NCBI RefSeq assembly: GCF_002904295.1
Contig: NZ_PPHG01000069.1
Location: 96,839 to 160,838 of the forward strand
Source of the DNA: Amycolatopsis sp. CA-128772
GTDB lineage: Bacteria; Actinomycetota; Actinomycetes; Mycobacteriales; Pseudonocardiaceae
Length of the DNA: 64,000 nt
Direction of reading: 5' to 3'
Part shown: positions 57,883 through 64,000 of the stretch, one piece after another
Numbering within the stretch: the stretch's first letter is position 1
Layout of the letters: every line of letters starts with the position of its first letter
Notes under the pieces: generated by a model
What the model was told of the DNA's origin: nothing
The model's database searches: none
What the model saw: the letters and a program-made list of their open reading frames with translations, nothing else
Made by a program: the position numbers and the translations under genes

Positions 57883-58922
57883 CGGCTCTGTCCCGTCGCG
57901 GCCGCGACGAGCACCTTGCCGGCCAGGCCGGCCAGCTTGCCGCCGTCGAGCACCGGACGGAGCCCGCGTCCGGCGATGTAGTCGTCGAACGCCTCTCGCG
58001 TGGTCCACCGCGGGGTGTACCCGAACTCGTGCTTCAGCTTGGCGATGTCGACGACCCGGCCGAAGTTCAGCAGCCGGACCTGGTCGGCGGAGAAGTCCAC
58101 GACGCGGGCGCCGCGCAGCACCTTGCCGACCGACGGAACCACGCTCCGCGGCATCGGCAGCTCGACCCGGCCGGCTCGCCGGATCGCCTGCGAAAGGGTG
58201 AGTACCCCCTCCGCGCCGACGTTGAACACGCCCGGGTGATCGGTCAGGGTGGCCCGCTCCAGCACGGACAGCGCGTCCGCGGAGTGCAGCAGCTGGATGC
58301 GCGCGTCGAAGCCGAAGACCGTCGGCACCACCGGCAGCGCGAAGTAGCGGGCCAGCACGGTGTCGGTCTCCGGCCCGATGATGTTGGCGAAGCGGAACAG
58401 CGTCGTGGTGATGTCCGGGCGGCGGCGCACCAGGCCGCGGACGTACCCCTCCATCTCGACGGCGTCCTTCGCGTAGCCGCTGGTGGAGGTGGGGATCAGC
58501 TCGGAGTCCTCGGTGAACACCGCCTGCGAGCGGGCGCCGGCGCCGTAGACCGCCGCGGTCGACTTGACCACCAGCTTCTGCACCAGCGGGGAGCGCTGGC
58601 ACGCCGCGAGCAGCCGCATGGTGCCGATCACGTTGACTTCCTTGATCGCCGTGCGGCGGCCCGGCCCGGCCGGGTGCGCGGTGCAGGACGCGTGCACCAC
58701 CGTGTCGACCCGGGCGGTGCTGATCACCTTGGCGATCAACGGGTTCCTGATGTCCGCGCGGACGAACTCCGCGTGCCCCATGCGCTGCAGGACCGTCTTG
58801 TCCGGCGGGACCGTGTCGACACCGATGACCCGTTCGAAGTCCGGGTTGTTGCCCAGCCGGGCGAGCAGTTTCCCGCCCAGTTCCCCGGCGACCCCGGTCA
58901 CGAGCACGATGTTCGACGGCAT
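57879..58922 (-). CDS. NAD-dependent epimerase/dehydratase (GalE2-like, Rv0501-like)
   Basis: Extended SDR protein of 347 residues. The NAD-binding motif is 'IVLVTGVAGELGGKLLA', the YxxxK-type active site is less canonical ('SGYAKDAVEMEGYVRG'), and 'FRFANIIGPETDTVLARYF' matches the substrate region. The frame is open to 58946, but the ATG at 58922 begins directly at the Rossmann fold and has AGGGAG six bases upstream. True UDP-galactose epimerase activity is not certain. Confidence 0.87.
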   Translation of the reverse strand: MPSNIVLVTGVAGELGGKLLARLGNNPDFERVIGVDTVPPDKTVLQRMGHAEFVRADIRNPLIAKVISTARVDTVVHASCTAHPAGPGRRTAIKEVNVIGTMRLLAACQRSPLVQKLVVKSTAAVYGAGARSQAVFTEDSELIPTSTSGYAKDAVEMEGYVRGLVRRRPDITTTLFRFANIIGPETDTVLARYFALPVVPTVFGFDARIQLLHSADALSVLERATLTDHPGVFNVGAEGVLTLSQAIRRAGRVELPMPRSVVPSVGKVLRGARVVDFSADQVRLLNFGRVVDIAKLKHEFGYTPRWTTREAFDDYIAGRGLRPVLDGGKLAGLAGKVLVAAATGQSR

Positions 58923-59131
58923 GCGACTCCCTGCGGCGTAGGGCATGTGGGGGGTGGACGGTCACCCGAGGCGCGCGAACCTGCACTCACTGGAAGGATC
59001 GCGCGGACGCCCTTGAGATGTTACCGCTCTTCAGTGGTAGCTCAGGCCGGTCTCACGTGCTATCGACCACGGTTCCCCCGGAAAGCGACGAACGCCTCAC
59101 TCGAACGGGGGGAACGTGCCCACCACATGGA
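58923..59131. other. Upstream region of the epimerase gene (non-coding)
   Basis: No gene is seen here. It holds the presumed promoter of the epimerase-acyltransferase pair and ends at the bS22 terminator. I could not pick a confident -10/-35 pair. Confidence 0.5.
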
Positions 59132-59162
59132 CGTGGCCCGTCCAGAAGCTGGACGGGCCACG
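59132..59162 (-). terminator. Hairpin terminator after bS22
   Basis: Perfect 14-bp stem, CGTGGCCCGTCCAG with its reverse complement, around a 3-nt loop. It starts 17 bp after the bS22 stop codon on the minus strand. There is no long U-tract, as is common for actinobacterial terminators. Confidence 0.8.
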
Positions 59163-59179
59163 GTCACGCTCTGCCGGAT

Positions 59180-59281
59180 TTACTTGCCGGCCTTACGACG
59201 CTGCACTCGCGTGCGTCGCAGCAGCTTGCGGTGCTTCTTCTTCGACATGCGCTTGCGGCGCTTCTTGATCACAGAGCCCAT
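59180..59281 (-). CDS. Small ribosomal subunit protein bS22 (AURKAIP1/COX24 domain)
   Basis: 33-residue, very basic protein: 'MGSVIKKRRKRMSKKKHRKL' followed by 'LRRTRVQRRKAGK'. It matches the mycobacterial bS22 protein (Rv0500B), a small ribosomal protein located near the decoding region. AAGGAG lies five bases before the ATG, and a strong terminator hairpin follows. It lies between the epimerase and the excisionase-type HTH gene, as Rv0500B lies between Rv0500A and Rv0501. Confidence 0.93.
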   Translation of the reverse strand: MGSVIKKRRKRMSKKKHRKLLRRTRVQRRKAGK

Positions 59282-59436
59282 GGGCGCTCCTTAGGTCGTC
59301 GTCGGTCACGCTGCCCGGCGCAGCGTCCAACGGGTGGAGCGCACAGGCACGAGCGGTTTTCCAGGTTACCCGTCACCCGGCGAGGGCCGGTCGGCGGGCA
59401 CGTTGTAGCGCTGTGCGCCCGTGCCCGGAGACCGGT

Positions 59437-59652
59437 TCAACCCACGTCGTAATAGGCACCCTGCAGGTACTCGTGCACTGCTTTCTCCGGCACCCGGAAG
59501 GACTTCCCGACCCTGACGGCGGGCAGCTCACCCGAGTGGACGAGACGGTAGACGGTCATCTTGGAGACCCGCATCAGCGTGGCCACCTCGGCGACCGTCA
59601 GGAACTGGACCTGCCCGACGGCGGGCAAATCCTCCTTCTTGTTCGGCGACAT
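59437..59652 (-). CDS. Excisionase-type small HTH protein (Rv0500A-like)
   Basis: 71-residue DNA-binding protein with one MerR/excisionase-type winged HTH: 'FLTVAEVATLMRVSKMTVYR' followed by 'LVHSGELPAVRVGKSFRVP'. It is of the same size and fold as BldC but with different recognition residues. The ATG at 59652 follows AAGGA by about ten bases; the frame is open to 59685. The conserved place next to proC and bS22 suggests a housekeeping role and not phage excision. Confidence 0.88.
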   Translation of the reverse strand: MSPNKKEDLPAVGQVQFLTVAEVATLMRVSKMTVYRLVHSGELPAVRVGKSFRVPEKAVHEYLQGAYYDVG

Positions 59653-59845
59653 GTTTACCGCGTCCTTCGACACGTGTCGCGCCACGAGGCTTCCCCACCT
59701 GTGGTATCGACACGCACGTGCTCTATCGAGAGTAGCGGGACTGGTGGGACTAATGCGACGCCTGTCACCGAGATGGGCTCCTACCAGCGCTAACGCACAA
59801 GCACCCGCGCGTGCAAGACCCGGGGAATCGCCCGTTCCGGCGAAA

Positions 59846-60658
59846 TCAGGCTTCGTCGTGCGCCTTCCCGAGCTCTACGGAACGGTCCTTCGCGGCCTCG
59901 ATGGCGGCCAGCAGGGCGGCGCGGACGCCGTGCTTCTCGAGCTCGCGGATGGCGTTGATGGTGGTGCCGGCCGGCGAGGTCACGGCCTCGCGCAGCAGCA
60001 CGGGGTGTTCGTCGGATTCGGCGAGCATCTTCGCCGCGCCGACCGCCGACTGGATGATCAGCTGGCCGGCCAGCGCCCGCGGCAGGCCGAGCAGGATCCC
60101 GGCGTCGATCATGGCCTCGACCAGGTAGAAGAAGTAGGCGGGGCCGGACCCGGACAGGGCGGTGACGGCGTCCTGCTGCGCCTCGGGCACCTCCACGACC
60201 CGCCCGACGTGCGCGAGCAGGTCCCGCACCACGGCGAGGTGCTCGGCGGTGGCGTACCGCCCGGCGGAGATGGCGCTCATGGCCTCGTTGACCAGCATCG
60301 GTGTGTTCGGCATCACCCGCACGACGGGCACGCCCGCGGCGAGGCGCCGTTCGTAGAGCGAGGTGGGCAGCCCGGCGCAGAGCGAAACGACGAGCGACGA
60401 CGGCCCGAGCAGCGGCGCGAGTTCGTCGAGAACGGGCTCGATGTCCTGCGGCTTGACGGCGACGACGAGCACATCGGCGCGCTTCGCGGCTTCCTCGACC
60501 TCGACGCCGCGGACGCCGTAGCGGGTGGTGAGTTCCTCGACGCGGGCGTGGTACCGCTCGGTGAAGAGGAGGTCGCCGGGTTCGTGGCCGCCGTGCAGCA
60601 GCCCCGAGAGCAACGCCTCGCCGATCTTTCCCGCACCCAGCACCGCGATGACCGTCAT
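59846..60658 (-). CDS. proC: Pyrroline-5-carboxylate reductase
   Basis: Last enzyme of proline synthesis, 270 residues. The NAD(P)-binding motif is 'MTVIAVLGAGKIGEALLSG', 'VVRVMPNTPMLVNEAMSAI' and 'VTALSGSGPAYFFYLVEAM' are the family signatures, and 'LREAVTSPAGTTINAI' closes the active site. It is set apart from the HTH gene by a 193-bp gap. A short tandem repeat lies about 65-110 bp upstream of its start. Confidence 0.95.
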   Translation of the reverse strand: MTVIAVLGAGKIGEALLSGLLHGGHEPGDLLFTERYHARVEELTTRYGVRGVEVEEAAKRADVLVVAVKPQDIEPVLDELAPLLGPSSLVVSLCAGLPTSLYERRLAAGVPVVRVMPNTPMLVNEAMSAISAGRYATAEHLAVVRDLLAHVGRVVEVPEAQQDAVTALSGSGPAYFFYLVEAMIDAGILLGLPRALAGQLIIQSAVGAAKMLAESDEHPVLLREAVTSPAGTTINAIRELEKHGVRAALLAAIEAAKDRSVELGKAHDEA

Positions 60659-60723
60659 GCGGTCAAGCGTGCCAAACGCCGCCCAGGACGCCGGTGCCGG
60701 GGCGCGGGCGTGCGTACCCCGGC

Positions 60724-60765
60724 GGTCGGCTCGCGTACCGGGACGGTCGGCTCGCGTACCGGGAC
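60724..60765. repeat. Two 21-bp tandem repeats upstream of proC
   Basis: Two identical 21-bp units (GGTCGGCTCGCGTACCGGGA plus C) at 60724-60744 and 60745-60765, with partial units on both sides. They lie between the thioesterase stop (60813) and the proC start (60658). They could be a binding-site array or slippage product. Confidence 0.75.
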
Positions 60766-60812
60766 GGTCGGTGCGTCCGCCCCGGGCGTCCCGGGCGTCC
60801 CGCGGCCGGCGC

Positions 60813-61640
60813 TCAGCCGCCCGGTGCCGGAGCCAGGCCCAGCTGGCGGGCCTGGCACACCAGGCGGCCCTGGGCGTCCACCACCGTTGCGTCCGAGTCG
60901 AACCACGACTCGTGCACCGACCTCGACTCCACCACCACCCGCAGCCAGCCCGGGGCCGGGCGCGTCCGCAGCAGCGCCGTCAGCTGGACCGTCGGGGCCC
61001 AGCCGATGCGGCCCAGGTTCATCACCACCGGCGGGTTCACGTCCGAGGCCAGCAGCGTGAAGAACGGGTCCACCAGGCTGTGCCGCGGCCGCACCCACAG
61101 CCGCATCCGGGGCGGCTCGTCCGTGCGGCCCGCCAGATAACCCGCCGTGGCCGGGTCCAGGCGGACCTCGCAGCCCTTGGCCAGGTTGAACGGCCCCTCC
61201 GTGCTCTCGGCCATCGCCAGCGCGCCCGGCGGGGGCTCGGCCGGCATCGACGGCACGTCCGTCCATTCCGGGCGGCGCATCGGGAGCCGGCCCGTCGTCA
61301 CCCTGGCCTCGACGCAGCTGCGGCCGCGCTGTTCCAGGCGGACCTCGACCACCGTCGCGCGGCGGCCGACCTTGCGGACGTCCGTGCGCAGCAGGACCGG
61401 GCCGAGCGCCGGCGCGTGCAGGAACTCCGCGCTGACCACCAGGGGCTCCGCGTGCGGCTCACCGCGCTCGTGCAGGGCGGAGATCGCCGCGCGGGCGAGC
61501 AGAGCGAGCAGGAAACCCCCGTGCGGGTGGGAGCCGATGGCCCATTCCGCACGCAGCACCGCGGTGAAGGTGCCGTCCCCCAGCGACCGCGCCGCACTCG
61601 CCGTGTCGAAGGACACGGCGGTGCCGTCCATTCCGCTCAC
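60813..61640 (-). CDS. Acyl-CoA thioesterase-like double hotdog protein (Rv0499-like)
   Basis: 275 residues with two hotdog domains: 'WAIGSHPHGGFLLALLAR' in the first and 'MRLWVRPRHSLVDPFFTLLA' in the second. This resembles TesB-like thioesterase family proteins of actinobacteria. The substrate is unknown. It is placed between the sugar-isomerase-like gene and proC, as in Rv0498-Rv0500. The start is GTG at 61640, with an in-frame ATG four codons later. Confidence 0.85.
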   Translation of the reverse strand: MSGMDGTAVSFDTASAARSLGDGTFTAVLRAEWAIGSHPHGGFLLALLARAAISALHERGEPHAEPLVVSAEFLHAPALGPVLLRTDVRKVGRRATVVEVRLEQRGRSCVEARVTTGRLPMRRPEWTDVPSMPAEPPPGALAMAESTEGPFNLAKGCEVRLDPATAGYLAGRTDEPPRMRLWVRPRHSLVDPFFTLLASDVNPPVVMNLGRIGWAPTVQLTALLRTRPAPGWLRVVVESRSVHESWFDSDATVVDAQGRLVCQARQLGLAPAPGG

Positions 61641-61774
61641 GAACGGTCCGCGCCGTTTCGAGAATTCCGGTAGGTGACGAGCAACGAGAGCGACGGGTTC
61701 ACGGTCCGAACTTTACGGGTTGGACCGGCGCAAATGCACTCGGGAGCAGGGGTGTCCGGGTGGAACGTGCTCAG

Positions 61775-62587
61775 TTATTGCCCGAGGTGGAACCGCGCGA
61801 ACAACAACGCCTCGGCCAGATCCCGCACGCGCTCGGCCGCGGTGACCGCGTGCCGGGTGTTGATCTCCAGCACGATCTGGCCGGCAAAACCGTTGCTGAC
61901 CAGCTTCTCGAGCAGTTCGGCGCAGGGCTGGCCGCCACGGCCGGGTACCAGGTGTTCGTCCTTCGGGACGCCGGTGCCGTCGGCCAGGTGGACGTGCGAG
62001 AGGCCGGCCCCCATCCGCTGCGCGAGCGCCAGCGCGTCCGTCTCGGCTGCCGCTGTGTGGGACAGGTCGAGCGTGTAGTGCCGGAACCCGACGTCCGTCG
62101 GGTCGATCGACGGCCGGAACGCGGACACGCGCGAATTCTTCGAACCACCGGGCGGCCGGACCTTGAACATGTTTTCGACCGCGATTTCGACGCCGCTCGA
62201 GTCCTCCAGTTCCCGGACCAGATCGCCGAATGCGTCGCCGTAGCGGCGCTGCCAGCGGAACGGCGGGTGCACCACCACCGTGCGCGCGCCGAGCTCGACG
62301 GCGGCGTCGACCGACATCCGCAGCCGCACCACCGGGTCCGGCGACCAGATCCGCTGGGTGATCAGCAGCGACGGCGAATGGATCGACAGCACGGGCACGC
62401 CCGTGCGCCGTGACAGCCGCCGCAGCGCCGTGACGTCCTGGCTGACCGGGTCGGCCCAGACCATCACCTCGACGCCGTCGTAGCCCAGCTCGGCGGCCAG
62501 CTCGAAGGCCGTGCCCGCTTTCAGGGGCCACACGGACGCCGTGCTGAGGCCCACCGGGACCGGCTGCTCGTCTGTCACGCGCGTCAT
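61775..62587 (-). CDS. Sugar phosphate isomerase/epimerase family protein (Rv0498-like)
   Basis: TIM-barrel protein of the AP-endonuclease-2/xylose-isomerase-like superfamily, 270 residues. Metal-ligand regions are visible in 'VLSIHSPSLL', 'RTVVVHPPFRW', 'EIAVENMFKVRP', 'YTLDLSHTAAAE' and 'GQIVLEINTRH'. The substrate is unknown. GGGGCAGG precedes the ATG. It lies 67 bp after the proline-rich membrane protein gene on the same strand. Confidence 0.87.
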   Translation of the reverse strand: MTRVTDEQPVPVGLSTASVWPLKAGTAFELAAELGYDGVEVMVWADPVSQDVTALRRLSRRTGVPVLSIHSPSLLITQRIWSPDPVVRLRMSVDAAVELGARTVVVHPPFRWQRRYGDAFGDLVRELEDSSGVEIAVENMFKVRPPGGSKNSRVSAFRPSIDPTDVGFRHYTLDLSHTAAAETDALALAQRMGAGLSHVHLADGTGVPKDEHLVPGRGGQPCAELLEKLVSNGFAGQIVLEINTRHAVTAAERVRDLAEALLFARFHLGQ

Positions 62588-62654
62588 CCTGCCCCGCCCG
62601 CGCTGGGCGGGCGGCGCCGCCGGGCCGCCAACGCGACGCGGATCACCGCGCGTG

Positions 62655-64000
62655 TCAGCGGCCGACGAGCAGCAGCGCGGCCGGCGACACGGTCACCACC
62701 AGGCCCACGAGCACCGCGAGCACCGTCGTCTGCAGGTCTTCGGCACGGCGGATCTTCCGCACGATCCAGACCAGCGCGACGACCACCAGCAGCGCGGCGA
62801 CCAGCGCGGCGGCCGGGATGTTCACCCACAGCCAGTTGAAGCCCAGCCAGACGGCAGCGCCGCCGACCACGCCCATCGCCAGCTGGCCGGCCAGGGCCAG
62901 CCACTGCTTGCCCGGCGAGGCCGCGGGTTCCGGCTCCGCGGCCGGCTCGGGGACGTCGTCGTACTCGTCGTCCTCGTAGCCTTCGCCCTGCTCGTAGGCG
63001 TAGTCGTCCTGCTCGAAGTCCGGGCCGTCCGCCGGGTAGTCGTCGGCGAACTCGCGCTCGTAGGGCGCGAGGTCGTCCGGGATCGGCGCCCGCGAGGCGC
63101 GGTCGCCGGGCGCGAACGGCATCGGCGGCGGGTACGCGCCGGTCGGCGGCCCCCCGTCGTAGGCGGCCTGGTAGCCGCTGCCCTCCGGAGCGAACCCGTC
63201 GGGCTCGAAGTCGTCCTCGGGGTAGCCGTCGTCCGGGGCGTCGGTGGGCACCGCCGGCATGACGCCGATCTCGGTGTCCTCCATCTGCTCCTTCTGGCGG
63301 CGCTTGCGCCAGTTGGCCAGGCCCGCGGGCGAGGACGGCTCCGGCGGCTCGGGCTTCTTGCCCTTCGGCGGCACCGGCGGGGCCGGCGGCTCGTCGTCGG
63401 GGATCGCCGAGAACTGCTCGGTGTGGTCCTCGCGCTTCGGCTCGGGACGGCGGGACGGGGCCCGCCGCGGGCGGCCGGGCGCCGCGGGCGGCGTCGCGAA
63501 CGTGCCGCTGGGCATCGGCGGGCCCAGCGGGGCGTCGATCTCGGCGTCCGGGGTGCCGTTGAGGCCGTCGAGCCGGGCCGACAGCGGGCCGCCGGGCGGC
63601 GGCACCGGCAGCTGCTGGGACGGCTGGGGCGGGGTCGGCAGCTGCTGCGAGGGCTGCGGCGGGCCGGGACGGCGCCGGACCGGCGGGACGGCCCCGCGGG
63701 TCTCCTCGGCCGCCGGCGGGACCGGCAGCTGCTGCGACGGCTGCGGCGGGGTCGGCAGCTGCTGCGAGGGCGGCTGCCGGCGGGGCGCGCCGCGCGGCGG
63801 CACGGGCAGCTGCTGCGACGGCTGGGGCGGCGCGGGAGGCTGCGCGGGCTCCTGCGGGCGGGCGAACTGCCCGGATTCCTGCGGCGGCCGAGCGAACTGG
63901 CCCGGCTCCGGCGGGACCGGGCGCGCGTACTGGCCGGACTCGGCGCCACCCGGGGCGGGCCGCGCCGGGGGCGGCGGCACCGGCCGCGGCAGCGGCTGGG
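62655..64000 (-). CDS. Proline-rich two- or three-helix membrane protein (Rv0497-like), N-terminus off the window
   Basis: At least 441 residues; the frame stays open to the right edge, so the start is probably outside. The N-terminal two-thirds are disordered, with at least five copies of 'PSQQLPVPP' or 'PSQQLPTPP', and then an acidic stretch ('QGEGYEDDEYDDVPEP'). Three hydrophobic segments lie at the C-terminus ('LAMGVVGGAAVWLGFNWLW', 'ALVAALLVVVALVWIV', 'LAVLVGLVVTVSPAALLLV'). It resembles the mycobacterial Rv0497 family by layout and position. Function is unknown. Confidence 0.82.
   Translation of the reverse strand, partial: QPLPRPVPPPPARPAPGGAESGQYARPVPPEPGQFARPPQESGQFARPQEPAQPPAPPQPSQQLPVPPRGAPRRQPPSQQLPTPPQPSQQLPVPPAAEETRGAVPPVRRRPGPPQPSQQLPTPPQPSQQLPVPPPGGPLSARLDGLNGTPDAEIDAPLGPPMPSGTFATPPAAPGRPRRAPSRRPEPKREDHTEQFSAIPDDEPPAPPVPPKGKKPEPPEPSSPAGLANWRKRRQKEQMEDTEIGVMPAVPTDAPDDGYPEDDFEPDGFAPEGSGYQAAYDGGPPTGAYPPPMPFAPGDRASRAPIPDDLAPYEREFADDYPADGPDFEQDDYAYEQGEGYEDDEYDDVPEPAAEPEPAASPGKQWLALAGQLAMGVVGGAAVWLGFNWLWVNIPAAALVAALLVVVALVWIVRKIRRAEDLQTTVLAVLVGLVVTVSPAALLLVGR

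Noticed and set aside
59437..59652. Phage excisionase as evidence of a prophage
   Set aside because: There is no integrase, attachment site or phage gene; the gene sits in the same order in mycobacteria (Rv0500A).

Overview
The window is a high-GC actinobacterial chromosome segment, almost entirely coding, with GTG and ATG starts and long chains of genes overlapping by 1 to 4 bases. The gene set (bldC, a bldN/rsbN pair, rex-hemACD, and a block in the same order as Mycobacterium tuberculosis Rv0497-Rv0561) points to Pseudonocardiales, most likely Amycolatopsis. The genus is an inference from gene content and repeat style, not a database result. No tRNA, rRNA, insertion sequence, prophage or CRISPR array was seen.

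Layout. (1) 1-13,585, minus strand: proton-translocating NADH dehydrogenase (complex I), nuoA-L plus the first 300 codons of nuoM; the operon leaves the window on the left. Two near-perfect Rex operators lie 150-205 bp upstream of nuoA. (2) 14,094-28,289: menaquinone genes (menJ, menG, menD, menB, menE, menA) mixed with two mannosyltransferase-like GT4 genes (one is mgtA), an inositol-monophosphatase-family gene, a GNAT acetyltransferase, a DUF3592 membrane protein, a secreted M1 peptidase, a 45-residue secreted peptide, and a Cds1-like cysteine desulfhydrase with DUF4229 and Lrp neighbours. (3) 28,585-31,366: Lrp/AsnC regulator, bldC, a small membrane protein, and a MinD/ParA-like ATPase (Rv0530-like). 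(4) 31,443-38,167: cytochrome c maturation (ccsB, resB, ccdA, a ResA-like thioredoxin), a histidine phosphatase and hemL, interrupted by an aminoglycoside-phosphotransferase-family gene. (5) 38,228-42,409: tspO and a MacAB-like export operon with a DUF5666 protein. (6) 42,472-49,833: three membrane proteins, hemB, hemD fused to a methyltransferase-like domain, hemC, hemA and rex. (7) 50,074-53,512: membrane sulfite-oxidase-family molybdoenzyme, glutaredoxin-like protein, acyl-CoA synthetase. (8) 53,708-64,000: bldN-type sigma factor with its rsbN-type anti-sigma factor, an HAD hydrolase, an acyltransferase and epimerase pair, bS22, an excisionase-type HTH gene, proC, a thioesterase, a sugar-phosphate-isomerase-fold protein, and a proline-rich membrane protein cut by the right edge.

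How it fits together. The segment reads as a respiratory-chain island: NADH entry (complex I), the quinone pool (menaquinone synthesis and side-chain reduction), cytochrome c assembly, and the heme supplying it. The redox repressor Rex is encoded at one end, has a likely operator in front of its own gene, and has two operators in front of nuo at the other end, so the NADH/NAD+ ratio probably sets both complex I and heme synthesis. Many first genes of transcription units have a TAnnnT hexamer 6-8 nt before the start codon, which suggests leaderless mRNAs.

Several repeat families stand out: a perfect palindrome that sits inside two genes and is translated (one copy in a DUF5666 gene, three tandem copies in the molybdoenzyme gene); a hairpin repeat found once after menJ and as a three-unit array after hemD; a 21-bp repeat set between convergent genes; and a 78-bp inverted repeat between an IMPase-family gene and a GNAT gene.
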